Assembly: GCF_010550675.1 (NCBI RefSeq)
Contig: NZ_JAAGOA010000007.1
Location: 157,991 to 221,990 of the forward strand
Length of the DNA: 64,000 bases
Direction of reading: 5' to 3'
DNA from: Phytoactinopolyspora halotolerans
GTDB taxonomy: Bacteria; Actinomycetota; Actinomycetes; Jiangellales; Jiangellaceae
Shown: in pieces, positions 17,378-27,572 of the stretch
How the letters are laid out: each line of letters starts with the position of its first letter
Position numbering within the stretch: position 1 is the stretch's first letter
Position numbers and translations under genes: made by a program
The notes under the pieces: generated by a model
What the model saw: only the letters and a program-made list of their open reading frames with translations
Databases searched by the model: none
Told to the model about the DNA's origin: nothing

Positions 17378-18313
17378 TCACGTTTCGCCGCGACACGCCG
17401 TGACCGACACGTTGTAGTACAGCTCAGCCGGCACGACGCGGGCGACCGCCCGGTCCAGCGCGGAGAGCCGCTGCCAACCGTGGTAGGCGAACATCGCCCA
17501 CCGCCAGCCGAGCCGCTCCGGCTTGATCGCATACTCCAGCGTGCGGACCGGCCATCCGAACCAGGCCGCGGTCAGCTCCTCGGTGACCGTCCGCACCTGC
17601 TCGCCGCCGGCCCGGTGAACCGTCTCCGCCAGTTCTCCCGGGTCGAAGGTGTGCAGGTCGACCACCGCCTCCAGGGCGGCCGCCCTGGATGATTCGTCCA
17701 GCTCGTGCTGGGGCCGGGACCACCGTCCGGCGAGCGGCGGCAGATGTGTGATCCGGGTGGCCGCCCACCACGTGGCGCGGGACAGCGCCCGCGCGATCCG
17801 GTCCCCGTATCGCGTGGGCTCGCCGCAGATCACCACCCGCCCACCGGGGCGAAGCACGCGCAACATCTCCCGGAACGCCAGCTCCACGTCGGGAATGTGG
17901 TGGATCACCGCGTGGCCGACCACCACGTCGAATGTCCCGTCGTCGTAGGGCAGCCGCTCCGCGTCGGCGACCCGGCCGGAGACCTCGAACCCGAGCTGGG
18001 CCGCGTTTCGCTGTGCCGTCCGCACCATCCCCGGGGAGATGTCGGTCACGTGGACCTCATCGAGCACGCCGGCCTGCTTGAGATTGAGCGAGAAGAAGGC
18101 GGTGCCGGCGCCGACCTCCAGCGCCTTCCGATACGGCCAGCCGCTGGTCCCGGCCACGGCGGCGAACCGGTCCCGCGCGTAGGAGATGCATCGCTCGTCG
18201 AACGAGATCGACCACTTCTGGTCGTAGGTCTCCGACTCCCAGTCGTGATACAGCACCTGGGCGAGCTTGGTGTCATGCCAGGCCCGCTCGACGTCCTCAG
18301 CCGATGCGGTCAA
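17378..18313 (-). CDS. Class I SAM-dependent methyltransferase
   Basis: 311 residues. SAM-binding motif I is ALEVGAGTAFFSLNLKQAG, with VHVTDISPGMVRTAQRNA (motif II acid), GRVADAERLPYDDGTFDVVVGHAVIHHIPD (motif IV/post) and EMLRVLRPGGRVVICGEPT. This is the UbiE/methyltransferase type 11 family. The C-terminal half, with HELDESSRAAALEAVVDLHTFDPGEL, is specific and gives no substrate. A TTG start (18311-18313) is chosen because AAGGGG lies 5 nt upstream and no internal ATG precedes the fold. It abuts the FecCD gene tail to tail with no spacing. Confidence 0.9.
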   Translation of the reverse strand: MTASAEDVERAWHDTKLAQVLYHDWESETYDQKWSISFDERCISYARDRFAAVAGTSGWPYRKALEVGAGTAFFSLNLKQAGVLDEVHVTDISPGMVRTAQRNAAQLGFEVSGRVADAERLPYDDGTFDVVVGHAVIHHIPDVELAFREMLRVLRPGGRVVICGEPTRYGDRIARALSRATWWAATRITHLPPLAGRWSRPQHELDESSRAAALEAVVDLHTFDPGELAETVHRAGGEQVRTVTEELTAAWFGWPVRTLEYAIKPERLGWRWAMFAYHGWQRLSALDRAVARVVPAELYYNVSVTACRGET

Positions 18314-18348
18314 TCCGTCCCCTTGTGATAGCGGCGCTCACGCGGCGA

Positions 18349-18519
18349 TCAGCGCTTGTTCTGCAGTTCCTCGACATGCTCCTGATAGATCCGCGCCCGT
18401 GCAACCGCCTGCCGCCGGCTATCGAACACACTGCTCACGAATTCGTTCCGATGCCTATCGTAGATCCGCCAGCCGCCGTCGTCGTCCTTCTGAGTGACGA
18501 AGCGTCTCTCCTCCCCCAT
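18349..18519 (-). CDS. Small DUF2188-like protein, 56 residues
   Basis: MGEERRFVTQKDDDGGWRIY followed by DSRRQAVARARIYQEHVEELQNKR. The pattern of a short strand, a GGW-I turn, then a basic helix starting RRQAVARAR resembles DUF2188 proteins (small, cytoplasmic, function unknown). ATG 18519 has AAGGAG 10 nt upstream; longer in-frame extensions look non-coding. Stands 35 bp upstream of the methyltransferase on the same strand and may share its transcript; divergent from glgX. Confidence 0.65.
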   Translation of the reverse strand: MGEERRFVTQKDDDGGWRIYDRHRNEFVSSVFDSRRQAVARARIYQEHVEELQNKR

Positions 18520-18690
18520 GTCCTGCACGCTCCTTCCGCATGGTTCTGACGGCTTCACACGTCGCCAGTGTCCCATCCACCCCGCCGGACTTCTCGCATT
18601 TCGAGATCGCCGAGCGTGATGGCGGTTCAACACCGGGCTGACCGCGTGGCCCATTGGGCGAGACGCCGATGTTGCTGGCAAAATGCTTCG

Positions 18691-20856
18691 GTGAGCGAAG
18701 CGACGACGCCTCGGCCGATGCAGACCATCCCGTGGCCCGGCCATTGGAATCCGCTCGGCGCGACCTACCGCGACGGTGCGACCAACTTCGCGCTGTGGGC
18801 ACCCGACGCCGAACAGGTCGAACTGTGCTTCTTCGACGACGGTGACGACGAGACCCGGGTGCCGCTGCTGAACCGGACGTTCGACGTATGGCACGGCAGA
18901 TTCCCGAACGTCGGCCCCGGCCAGCGCTACGGATACCGGGTGCACGGGCCGTGGGCACCGGCCAAAGGGTTACGGTTCAACCCGGCCAAGCTGCTGATGG
19001 ATCCGTACGCGAAGGCGATCGACGGCGACTACATCCACGTCGACCCCGAAGGCGGCCCGGATGACCCGGACGAACGCGACTCGGCACCGTTCGTCCCGCG
19101 CTCGGTGGTGGTCGGCGACGACGGGTTCGACTGGGGTGGCGACGCGCCGCCCCGGGTGCCGTGGGACAACACCGTCATCTATGAGCTGCACGTCCGCGGT
19201 TACACGATGCGCCATCCGGACGTGCCCGAGGAGCAGCGCGGGACCTATGCCGGCCTGGCCCACCCGGCCGTCCTGGAGCATCTGACCGGACTGGGCGTCA
19301 CCGCCGTCGAACTGCTCCCGGTACACCAGTTCATCAGCGAGTCGCACCTGCTCACGCAAGGCAGCGCCAACTACTGGGGCTACAACACGCTCGGCTTCTT
19401 CGCCCCGCACGCCGACTACAGCGTCAGCGGCACCCGGGGCGAGCAGGTGACCGAGTTCAAGTCCATGGTCAAGGCGATGCACGAGGTCGGCCTGGAGGTG
19501 ATCCTCGACGTCGTCTACAACCACACCGCGGAACAGGGCGCGGGAGGACCTACCCTGTGCTTCCGCGGCATCGACAACTGGGCGTACTACCTTGTGGACC
19601 CCGACGATCCGTCCCGCTACCTCGACTACACGGGCACCGGGAACACCTTCAACGCCAGTCATCCGCACGCGCTGCGCCTGGTGATGGATTCGCTGCGATA
19701 CTGGGTGACCGAGATGCACGTCGACGGGTTCCGGTTCGACCTCGCTTCGGCGCTGGCCCGTTCCATGCACGACGTGGACATGCTGGGTTCGTTTATGACC
19801 GTCATCGAGCAGGACCCGGTGCTGCGCGAGGTCAAGCTGATCGCCGAGCCGTGGGACGTCGGTCCCGGCGGATACCAGGTGGGCGAGTTCCCGCACCTGT
19901 GGACCGAGTGGAACGACCGGTTCCGCGGCACGGTGCGTGATCACTGGCGAGGCATGGCCGGCGGGGTGCACGACCTGGCGTTCCGGCTGTCCGGTTCGTC
20001 CGATCTGTACGCCGATGACGGCCGTCGTCCGTTCGCATCGATCAACTTCGTCACCGCACATGACGGGTTCACCCTGCGCGATCTGGTCTCCTACAACGAG
20101 AAACACAACGACGCCAACGGCGAGGAGAACCGCGACGGCACCGACGACAACCGCTCCTGGAACCACGGCGTCGAGGGCGTCGAAGGTGACCCGGATGCCG
20201 GTCCGGTCCCTGCCTCCGTGACCCGGCTGCGCCATCGCCAGCTGCGCAACTTCATGACGACGCTGCTGCTGTCCACCGGCGTGCCGATGATGACGGCCGG
20301 GGACGAGATGGGTCGGACGCAGTTCGGCAACAACAATGCCTACTGCCAGGACAACGAGACCACATGGGTGGACTGGTCGCTGCGGGACGAGTTCGCGGAT
20401 GTGCACGGCCTGGTGCAGCGCTTGCTCGCGCTCCGCGCCGAACACCCCGTCTTCCGGCAGCGGCGGTTCTTCGAGGGACGGCCGATCGAGCCGGGAGGGC
20501 GGAAGGACGTCGGCTGGTTCGCTCCCACCGGCGAGGAGATGGACGACGCCGACTGGCACGACGAGAACCGGTGCACGCTCGGCATGTTCCTCAGCGGCGA
20601 CGGCATCCGCTCCCGCGGTGAGCACGGTGAGCGGATCATCGACGATTCGTTCCTGCTGTGGTTGCACTCGGGCGCCGAGGACATCGACGTCGTCCTCCCG
20701 GGGCTGCCGTGGGCGTCGCGCTACGACGTCGTCGTCGACACCACCGACGACGGATCCGGCCACGACGCCACGACGACCGCCGGAACGACAACGTACCCGG
20801 CCGGCGCGACGGTGACGCTGCGCAGCCGCAGCTGCCTCCTGCTACGAGCAAGCTGA
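18691..20856 (+). CDS. glgX: Glycogen debranching enzyme GlgX
   Basis: About 721 residues, normal for GlgX/TreX. The N-terminal CBM48 is GHWNPLGATYRDGATNFALW...GYRVHGPW. The GH13 barrel has YELHVRGYT, NYWGYNTLGFFAPHADYS and VILDVVYNHTAEQG, the nucleophile Asp in DGFRFDLASAL, the acid/base Glu in LIAEPWDVGPGGYQVG and the third Asp in TAHDGFTLRDLVSYN. It hydrolyses alpha-1,6 branches of phosphorylase-limited glycogen. The GTG at 18691 is in register with the family start; no ribosome site is visible there or at ATG 18718, so the mRNA may be leaderless. It belongs functionally with glgP and the GlgE-pathway genes downstream, although Uma2 and a non-coding gap intervene. Confidence 0.95.
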   Translation: MSEATTPRPMQTIPWPGHWNPLGATYRDGATNFALWAPDAEQVELCFFDDGDDETRVPLLNRTFDVWHGRFPNVGPGQRYGYRVHGPWAPAKGLRFNPAKLLMDPYAKAIDGDYIHVDPEGGPDDPDERDSAPFVPRSVVVGDDGFDWGGDAPPRVPWDNTVIYELHVRGYTMRHPDVPEEQRGTYAGLAHPAVLEHLTGLGVTAVELLPVHQFISESHLLTQGSANYWGYNTLGFFAPHADYSVSGTRGEQVTEFKSMVKAMHEVGLEVILDVVYNHTAEQGAGGPTLCFRGIDNWAYYLVDPDDPSRYLDYTGTGNTFNASHPHALRLVMDSLRYWVTEMHVDGFRFDLASALARSMHDVDMLGSFMTVIEQDPVLREVKLIAEPWDVGPGGYQVGEFPHLWTEWNDRFRGTVRDHWRGMAGGVHDLAFRLSGSSDLYADDGRRPFASINFVTAHDGFTLRDLVSYNEKHNDANGEENRDGTDDNRSWNHGVEGVEGDPDAGPVPASVTRLRHRQLRNFMTTLLLSTGVPMMTAGDEMGRTQFGNNNAYCQDNETTWVDWSLRDEFADVHGLVQRLLALRAEHPVFRQRRFFEGRPIEPGGRKDVGWFAPTGEEMDDADWHDENRCTLGMFLSGDGIRSRGEHGERIIDDSFLLWLHSGAEDIDVVLPGLPWASRYDVVVDTTDDGSGHDATTTAGTTTYPAGATVTLRSRSCLLLRAS

Positions 20857-21160
20857 AGCCACGGAACGTCGTCTCAGTTGTAGGCCAGGCGACGGCACTC
20901 GACACCGATCCGCACGTCAGCGGATGCCGACGTAGAACCGGGACTCGCCGTTGCGATGCAAGCGCCGGGCACGTCGAGGCCAGTCCGCTCCTCCGGAATC
21001 ACAGCTCTCTCACCATTATCCACAGGGAATCGGCCGTCATCGCCGCTCGACGCAAGATATCCACAACAAGAGTCCTTTCAAGGACGCGGACAGACGATTT
21101 CGGGAAACTCGTGATCGTGATCGAACATGGTGCACACTGGAGAAAGACCGGAGGAGGCAT
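20857..21160. other. Intergenic region, 304 bp
   Basis: Between glgX and the Uma2 gene. No gene, repeat or strong hairpin is seen; the last 100 bp are AT-richer and probably hold the Uma2 promoter. Confidence 0.5.
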
Positions 21161-21736
21161 ATGGTGGTTGAAATGGCAGCACCCGAAATGCCCGTCGAAC
21201 GGCTTGAGCCGTGGACATTCGACGACCTCCTCGAGCTGCCCGAATCGCCGTGGCGATTCGAGATCGTCGACGGTGGTCTGATCATGAGTCCGCCGCCGGG
21301 AGTTTGGCACGAAGGCGTGTCCGACGCCGTCCGTACGGCCCTCAGGAACCGGTTACCTTCCGCCTACCGGGCGCTGGGGCCGCTCGCGGTCGATATGCAC
21401 CCCACGTACCTGGTGCCCGACCTGGCTGTGCTTCGGGCCGAGGATGTACGGCGTCGGAAGAACCGACTGCGCCCAGCTGAGGTGCTACTCGTCGTCGAGG
21501 TCGTCTCCCCGGGCTCGGTGTCCAGTGACCGGATCCTCAAGCCCGCCAAGTACGCCGCCGCAGGCATTCCCGCCTACTGGCGGATTGAGACCGAGCCCGA
21601 GACGAGCCTCACGGCATATCAGCTCACCCCAGGTTCATCCGTGTACACAACAGTTGGAACATGGAGGGTGGGCCAGACGGCCCACCTGACGGAGCCGTTC
21701 GAGATGGACATCCCGATCGCCGATCTAGAGACGTAG
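21161..21736 (+). CDS. Uma2-family (DUF820) putative restriction-like endonuclease
   Basis: 191 residues starting MVVEMAAPEMPVERLEPWTF, with GGAGGAGG just upstream of ATG 21161. PD-(D/E)XK-like core: YRFEIVDG-type strand (WRFEIVDGGLIMSPPPG), YLVPDLAVLRAED (catalytic Asp), LLVVEVVSPGSVSSDRILKPAKYAAAGIPAYWRIE (Glu-X-Val and Lys). Uma2 proteins are very common in actinobacteria, often as many paralogues, and their biological role is not settled. Stands alone, convergent with glgP 50 bp away. Confidence 0.88.
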   Translation: MVVEMAAPEMPVERLEPWTFDDLLELPESPWRFEIVDGGLIMSPPPGVWHEGVSDAVRTALRNRLPSAYRALGPLAVDMHPTYLVPDLAVLRAEDVRRRKNRLRPAEVLLVVEVVSPGSVSSDRILKPAKYAAAGIPAYWRIETEPETSLTAYQLTPGSSVYTTVGTWRVGQTAHLTEPFEMDIPIADLET

Positions 21737-21786
21737 ATCAGCGGCCAAGCCGTTGTCGCTCTACACCTGCAGGTAGGTCGACGACG

Positions 21787-24345
21787 TCAGGACGGCAGGA
21801 TCGCCAGGCCGAGCTCGGCGCCGCTGGCCAGCAGCTCGTGCTTCGGCACGATGCGTACCGTGTAGCCGAACGCGCCTGTGCGGTCAAGCATGACCTCTCC
21901 CTCGAACCGATGCCGGCCTTGCTCGTAGTCCTCCGTGACCTCCAGCGACGTGACCTCCGGGTCCCGCAGCTCGTCGGAGTCGTCCACCCGACCGTGCACG
22001 ACCTGCACGTCGACGTCCCCCGGCGTCAGCTCGCCGAGCGAGACGAACACCCGCAGACGGAGCCGCTCGCCCATCTCGAACACGTCGGCGGTGGCGCTCT
22101 CCACGTGCTCGATCGCCACACCGCTCCACGCCGAGCGGACCCGCTGCTTCCACTTGGCCAGCGACACGGCACCGTCGTAGTCGGCGTTCAGTGCCCGTCC
22201 GGACTGTGCCGCGGGCCGGTAGAGCTGCTCGACATAGTCCCGCACCATCCGCGTGGCAAGGACCTTCGGCCCAAGCGAGGTCAGCGTGTGCCGCATCATC
22301 TCCACCCAGCGGGTGGGCACGCCGTTGTCGGAGACGTCGTAGAAGCGCGGCGCGACCTCTTCCTCGATCAGGTCGTAGAGGGCCGTGGCCTCCAGATCGT
22401 CGCGGTGGTCGGTGTCCTCGACACCCTGTGCCGACGGGATGTCCCAGCCGTTCTCGCCGTCGGACCACTCGTCCCACCAGCCGTCCCGGATGGAGAGGTT
22501 GAGGCCGCCGTTCAGCGCGGCCTTCATTCCCGACGTGCCGCACGCCTCGTACGGGCGCAGCGGGTTGTTCAGCCACACGTCGCACCCGGGGTACAGCGGG
22601 AAAGCCATGCCCATGTCGTAGTTGGGCAGGAACACGATGCGGTGCCGTACCTCCGGATCGTCCGCGAACCGGACCATCTCTTGGATGAGTCGCTTGCCGC
22701 CGTCGTCGGCAGGGTGGGATTTGCCGGCGATGATCAGCTGGATCGGCCGCTCCGGGTGCAGCAGCAGCGACTTGAGCCGCTGCGGATCGCGCAGCATCAG
22801 CGTCAACCGCTTGTACGACGGAACCCGGCGGGCGAATCCGATGGTCAGCACGTCGGGGTCGAGCGCGTCGTCGATCCAGCCGAGTTCAGCCTCACTCGCG
22901 CCGCGCTGCTGCCAGGACACGCGCAGCCGGCGCCGCGCGTCGGCGACCAGCCGCTCCCGCAGGATCCGCTTAGTGGACCAGATGTGCTCGTCCGAGAGGG
23001 CCGCGATCGCGGAGTCCCAGTCCGCGGCGTCCCGTACCGCGCCGTTCTCCTCGCGCAGCCGCATGATCTCCGGCGCCACCCAGGTGGGCCAGTGCACGCC
23101 GTTGGTGATCGAGCCGATCGGCACCTCGTTCGCATCGAACGACGGCCACAGCCCGCTGAACATGCCTCGGCTGACCACGCCGTGCAACCGGCTCACGCCG
23201 TTCGCGCGCTGCCCCAGCCGCAGTCCCATCACGGCCATGTTGAACACACTGGGGTCGCCGCCCTCGTAGTCCTCCGTTCCCAGGGCCAGGATGCGCTCCA
23301 CGGGCACACCGGCGCTCGCGTTGTCCCCGCCGAAATACTGGTGCACCAAATCCCGCGGGAAGCGGTCGATGCCGGCCGGCACCGGGGTGTGCGTGGTGAA
23401 GACCGTACCGGAGCGGGCGGCCTCCAGCGCGGCGTCGAACTCCAGCCCTTCGCCTTCGGTCAGTTCCCGGATCCGCTCCAGACCGAGGAAGCCCGCATGC
23501 CCCTCGTTGGTGTGAAAGACCTCCGGAGCCGGGGCGCCGGTGATGCGGCTGTACGTGCGCAGCGCGCGGACCCCGCCGATACCGAGCAACATCTCCTGCA
23601 CCAGCCGGTGCTCACCGGTGCCGCCGTACAACCGGTCGGTGACGTCACGCTCCACCGGTCCGTTCTCCTCGACGTTGGAGTCGAGCATCAGCAGCGGCAC
23701 GCGACCCACTTGCGCCACCCAGACAGCGGCGACGAGGGTGCGCCCACCGGGCAGGCCGATGCGCACCCGAGCCGGAGCTCCGTCGGACTCCCGCAGCAGC
23801 GTCAGCGGCAGGTTGTCCGGGTCCACCACCGGGTAGCGCTCCTGCTGCCAGCCTTCGCGGGACAGCGACTGCACAAAGTAACCGTGCCGGTAGAGCAGGC
23901 CGACACCGATGATCGGCACACCGAGGTCGCTGGCGGCTTTGAGGTGATCACCGGCGAGAATTCCCAGGCCGCCGGAGTACTGAGGCAAGACGTGAGTGAT
24001 GCCGAACTCGGGCGAGAAGTAGGCGACGGCGGCCGGGTTGTCGCCGTCGTTGTTCTGGTACCACCGCGGCTCGGTGAGGTAACGCTGCAGGTCATCGTGG
24101 GCCGCCTGGACGCGTCCGAGGAATACGGGATCCTCGGCCAGCTCCTTCAGCCGCGACGGGGGAACCTCGCCCAGGAGAGCGACCGGGTCGTGCTGGACCG
24201 ACTCCCATACCAGCGGGTCTACCTCGGCAAACAGCTCTTGGGTAGGCAGGTGCCAGGACCAACGCAGGTTGGTCACCAACTCGCCCAGCGGAGCCAGCGG
24301 CTCGGGCAGGACGGTACGCACGGTCAGTCGTCGAATAGCTCGCAC
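21787..24345 (-). CDS. glgP: Alpha-glucan (maltodextrin/glycogen) phosphorylase
   Basis: About 852 residues, the short alpha-glucan phosphorylase type (GT35). N-terminal RTVLPEPLAPLGELVTNLRWSWH is the family start; then YFSPEFGITHVLPQYSGGLGILAGDHLKAASDLGVP, VFTTHTPVPAGIDRFP, SRLHGVVSRGMFSGLWP, ITNGVHWPTW, FARRVPSYKRLTLML, and the PLP-lysine region EACGTSGMKAALNGGLNLSIRDGWWDEW. It releases glucose-1-phosphate from non-reducing ends. GTG 24345 (VRAIRRLTVRTV) fits the family; ATG 24366 is an alternative. Neither has a clear ribosome site. Divergent from glgE across a repeat-rich kilobase. Confidence 0.95.
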   Translation of the reverse strand: MRAIRRLTVRTVLPEPLAPLGELVTNLRWSWHLPTQELFAEVDPLVWESVQHDPVALLGEVPPSRLKELAEDPVFLGRVQAAHDDLQRYLTEPRWYQNNDGDNPAAVAYFSPEFGITHVLPQYSGGLGILAGDHLKAASDLGVPIIGVGLLYRHGYFVQSLSREGWQQERYPVVDPDNLPLTLLRESDGAPARVRIGLPGGRTLVAAVWVAQVGRVPLLMLDSNVEENGPVERDVTDRLYGGTGEHRLVQEMLLGIGGVRALRTYSRITGAPAPEVFHTNEGHAGFLGLERIRELTEGEGLEFDAALEAARSGTVFTTHTPVPAGIDRFPRDLVHQYFGGDNASAGVPVERILALGTEDYEGGDPSVFNMAVMGLRLGQRANGVSRLHGVVSRGMFSGLWPSFDANEVPIGSITNGVHWPTWVAPEIMRLREENGAVRDAADWDSAIAALSDEHIWSTKRILRERLVADARRRLRVSWQQRGASEAELGWIDDALDPDVLTIGFARRVPSYKRLTLMLRDPQRLKSLLLHPERPIQLIIAGKSHPADDGGKRLIQEMVRFADDPEVRHRIVFLPNYDMGMAFPLYPGCDVWLNNPLRPYEACGTSGMKAALNGGLNLSIRDGWWDEWSDGENGWDIPSAQGVEDTDHRDDLEATALYDLIEEEVAPRFYDVSDNGVPTRWVEMMRHTLTSLGPKVLATRMVRDYVEQLYRPAAQSGRALNADYDGAVSLAKWKQRVRSAWSGVAIEHVESATADVFEMGERLRLRVFVSLGELTPGDVDVQVVHGRVDDSDELRDPEVTSLEVTEDYEQGRHRFEGEVMLDRTGAFGYTVRIVPKHELLASGAELGLAILPS

Positions 24346-25475
24346 GACCGGCAACGTTAGTCGCATCTTCACCGCAAACAAACGCCCGAGGCCCCAGTGT
24401 GAGACGCGCCACGTCACAAGGCGGTCGGTGGTCGGGCATTCGCACACGCGCAGTGACAACCCGCCGCGGGCCGACTGCGGCGTCGGCCGAGTGGACCATC
24501 CTGACTACTTGACGTCGACCAGGGGTGAGACAGCCTGGCCGCGCCGTCAGTTGCATGCAGCGGCCCCACTGTGGGGTCGGTTCCGCCGTTCGGACTGGCG
24601 TCGTTCGCGGCGCCACGTGACGATGACCCGATTGGTCCCGCCTGTGGCGACAGCCGTGTGAAGAACCACCGCCCGACCACCAGTCGTGCCAACACCCGTG
24701 TGAAGAACCGCCGCTCTTCACCCTGTGTGGCGTGCCGAGTCAGGTGTCGTGTCACCTCGAGCCGCGCCGAGCGGTCAGAATCACCACGACCGGTCACACG
24801 AGTCCGAACCCCGGCCAGAATCCGCACGACTCTTCACACAAGCTAGGGCAACGGTGGAATCCCAGGGCTGTTCACACGCGCACACATAGACGCACGCAAT
24901 GACCTCGATGAGGTGCGTGGCACATGTTCACCGCGACCAGGGAGTTGGCGTGGACGACGGTCCGTCTCGCGATCGTTTGCCCGCTCTTCAATCACATGCG
25001 GAGGCCGCCTTCAGTCGGTTCAACTACGGCATCGAGTTCCACGAAGCACGGCCCACCTGCACCAAGCCTCCATGAACCACTGTCCCCACCCGCACTAAGG
25101 AGACTTGAGGTCGCACAAACGACACCAAGCCTCCACGGAGCACGGCCCACCTGCACCATGCCTCCATGGAGCACAGTCCCACCGGCACCAAGGAGACTTG
25201 AGGTCGCACAAACGACACCAAGCCTCCACGGAGCAAGCCGCGCGGGGCGCCACGGGAGGTTCACCAGGCGGATTGCCCGCCGCCTGAAGTAGGGCGCGTC
25301 GTCAGTGACGGCGACGGGCTCGCGCTCCGCCAGACCCGCGTCCAGGCACATGGATCAACCCGACGGCGACGGGCTCGCGCGCTGATTCAGGTCGGCGTCC
25401 GGGCGCATTTTCAGCCCGAGATCGAGACCAATTCGCACACCCTGGTCAGGGCCGTGACGAGGAGGTAATGTCCCA
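24346..25475. other. Non-coding, repeat-rich intergenic region of 1.1 kb
   Basis: Lies between divergent glgP and glgE. No reading frame here has a family match or a ribosome site. It contains a duplicated 94-bp block (25046-25235), a second imperfect direct repeat (GACGGCGACGGGCTCGCGC at 25307-25325 and 25362-25380), and shorter repeats such as CGTGTGAAGAACCRCCG near 24655 and 24697. The last 30 bp hold the glgE ribosome site GAGGAGG. Confidence 0.7.
25046..25235. repeat. Tandem 94-bp direct repeat with internal hairpin
   Basis: Two copies of a roughly 94-bp unit: GCACGGCCCACCTGCACC recurs at 25046 and 25140, and AAGGAGACTTGAGGTCGCAC at 25097 and 25190. Each copy holds GGAGACTTG ... CAAGCCTCC, a 9-bp imperfect stem, and two CACCAAGCCTCCA-type subrepeats. 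Non-coding. Confidence 0.85.
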
Positions 25476-27572
25476 GTGCATACCGCGATTCAGGACGTCG
25501 CGGACAAGTCGCTCCGCCGCAACATCAAATCCGCACAGTGGGTACCGTTATCCCCGATGACTGGACGAATCCCGATCCTCGAAGTCGCCCCTGTGATCGA
25601 GTGTGGGCGCTACCCCGCCAAGGCCGTCGTGGGTGAGACCTTCGAGGTCTCCGCGACCGTCTTCCGCGAGGGCCACGACGCCGTCGCCGCCACCGCCGTG
25701 CTGCTCGATCCCAAGGGGCGGGTACACCGCCGGATCCACATGAGTAGGTCCGGCCCGGCGCATCTCGACCGCTGGCGCACGGAGTTCGTCGCGGACACCC
25801 CGGGCAACTGGTCGTTCACCATTCAGGGGTGGGGCGATCCGGTCACCACCTGGCGGCACGACGCCCAGATCAAGATCGAGGCCGGCATCGACGTCGAGCT
25901 GATGCTGACCGAGGGCGCGTTGCTGCTGGAACGAGCCGCCAAGAACCTGCCCCGCGGGACAACCGAGGAGCGCAAGCGGCTGCGTAGCGCCGCCAAAGCC
26001 GTCCGGGACCGCTCCCGCCCGGCGGAGGTACGCCTCGCCGCCGCGCTGGATCAGGCGGTCAGCGCGATCCTCGCCACCCACCCGCTGCGCGAGCTGGTGA
26101 CCGAGTCGGGTCCCTTCCCGCTGCTGATCGAGCGCGAGCGCGCCCTGTACGGCTCCTGGTATGAGTTCTTCCCCCGCTCAGAGGGTGCGGTGCGGCACGA
26201 CGACGGATCGTGGACATCCGGGACGTTCACCACCGCGGCCAAGCGGCTGCCCGCGATCGCCGACATGGGTTTCGACATCGTCTACCTGCCGCCGATCCAC
26301 CCGATCGGGACGACGTTCCGCAAGGGCCCGAACAACACCCTCGTCGCCGGCTCGAACGACCCGGGCGTGCCCTGGGCGATCGGTTCACCGGATGGCGGCC
26401 ACGACGCCGTGCACCCAGACCTGGGGACCATCGAGGACTTCGACCAGTTCGTGCAGAGCGCCCGGGAACTGGGCTTGGAGGTGGCGCTCGACCTGGCGTT
26501 GCAGGCCTCGCCGGACCACCCGTGGGTCACCGCGCATCCGGAATGGTTCACCACCCGCGCCGACGGCAGCATCGCCTACGCCGAGAACCCGCCCAAGAAG
26601 TACCAGGACATCTACCCGCTGAACTTCGACAACGACCCGGAGGGCATCTACCGCGAGATCCGCCGGATCGTACGGCACTGGATGGCGCACGGCGTCCGGG
26701 TCTTCCGCGTCGACAACCCGCACACCAAACCGGTCAGCTTCTGGCAGCGGCTGCTCGCCGACGTGCGTCGCACCGACCCGGACGTGATCTTCCTGGCCGA
26801 GGCGTTCACTCGCCACGACATGATGCACACCCTGGCCAAGATCGGGTTCCAGCAGTCCTACACCTACTTCACCTGGAAGAACGGCAAGGACGAGCTCAGC
26901 GAATACATGGAAGAGCTGCGGGACGCGGCGGACTACATGCGGCCCAACCTGTTCGCCAACACCCCGGACATCCTGCACGCCTACCTGCAGTACGGCGGCC
27001 CGGCGGCGTTCAAGGTGCGGGCCACCCTGGCGGCTCTGCTCTCCCCCACGTGGGGCATCTATGCCGGCTTCGAGCTCTATGAGCACGTCGCCGTGCGCCC
27101 CGGCAGTGAAGAGTATCTGGACTCGGAGAAATACCAGTACCGCCCCCGCGACTGGTCCGCTTACGAACCGGGCGGTTACCTGGAAGGCCAGAGCCTGGCG
27201 CCCTACCTGCGCCGGCTGAACGAGATCCGTCGGGCGCACCCGGCCCTGCACCGGCTGCGCAACCTGCGATTCCACGCCGTCGACAACCCCGACATGATCT
27301 GCTTCTCCAAGCGGGAACCGGTAGATCCGCGGAACCCGGAGAACACGGTAGAGGACACGGTGATCACCGTCGTGAATCTCGATCCGCACACCCCTCGGGA
27401 GGCCACACTCTCTCTGGACATGCCCGGACTCGGCCTGGACTGGCACGAGCGGTTCGCCGCACACGACGAACTCACCGGGCAGACCTTCGACTGGGGCGAG
27501 CACAACTATGTCCGCCTGGACCCGGCCGTGGAGTCGGCGCACGTGCTCACGGTAAGGCGGTGGCGGTCATGA
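25476..27572 (+). CDS. glgE: Alpha-1,4-glucan:maltose-1-phosphate maltosyltransferase
   Basis: 698 residues. N-terminal immunoglobulin-like domain ([44 protein letters not shown]), helical insert, then the GH13_3 barrel: [40 protein letters not shown], nucleophile Asp in [17 protein letters not shown], acid/base Glu in [29 protein letters not shown]. It adds maltosyl units from alpha-maltose-1-phosphate to glucan ends. The GTG at 25476 has GGAGG 11 nt upstream; an internal ATG (25557, MTGRIP) is where some homologues start. Its TGA overlaps the treS start by 4 nt. Confidence 0.95.
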   Translation: MHTAIQDVADKSLRRNIKSAQWVPLSPMTGRIPILEVAPVIECGRYPAKAVVGETFEVSATVFREGHDAVAATAVLLDPKGRVHRRIHMSRSGPAHLDRWRTEFVADTPGNWSFTIQGWGDPVTTWRHDAQIKIEAGIDVELMLTEGALLLERAAKNLPRGTTEERKRLRSAAKAVRDRSRPAEVRLAAALDQAVSAILATHPLRELVTESGPFPLLIERERALYGSWYEFFPRSEGAVRHDDGSWTSGTFTTAAKRLPAIADMGFDIVYLPPIHPIGTTFRKGPNNTLVAGSNDPGVPWAIGSPDGGHDAVHPDLGTIEDFDQFVQSARELGLEVALDLALQASPDHPWVTAHPEWFTTRADGSIAYAENPPKKYQDIYPLNFDNDPEGIYREIRRIVRHWMAHGVRVFRVDNPHTKPVSFWQRLLADVRRTDPDVIFLAEAFTRHDMMHTLAKIGFQQSYTYFTWKNGKDELSEYMEELRDAADYMRPNLFANTPDILHAYLQYGGPAAFKVRATLAALLSPTWGIYAGFELYEHVAVRPGSEEYLDSEKYQYRPRDWSAYEPGGYLEGQSLAPYLRRLNEIRRAHPALHRLRNLRFHAVDNPDMICFSKREPVDPRNPENTVEDTVITVVNLDPHTPREATLSLDMPGLGLDWHERFAAHDELTGQTFDWGEHNYVRLDPAVESAHVLTVRRWRS

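Noticed and set aside
18970..20763. 597-residue minus-strand frame opposite glgX
   Set aside because: Antisense shadow of a complete GH13 enzyme with catalytic residues.
21760..21785. Terminator around CCTGCAGG between the Uma2 gene and glgP
   Set aside because: Stem too short and no T-run on either strand.
21661..24360. 899-residue plus-strand frame opposite glgP
   Set aside because: High-GC antisense frame with composition biased to Arg/His/Val/Gln and no domain; the minus-strand phosphorylase explains every base.
24992..25351. Minus-strand frame of 119 residues with internal repeat (VCATSSLL)
   Set aside because: Repeats come from the duplicated 94-bp non-coding block; Cys/Gly/Arg-rich, no ribosome site and no family match.
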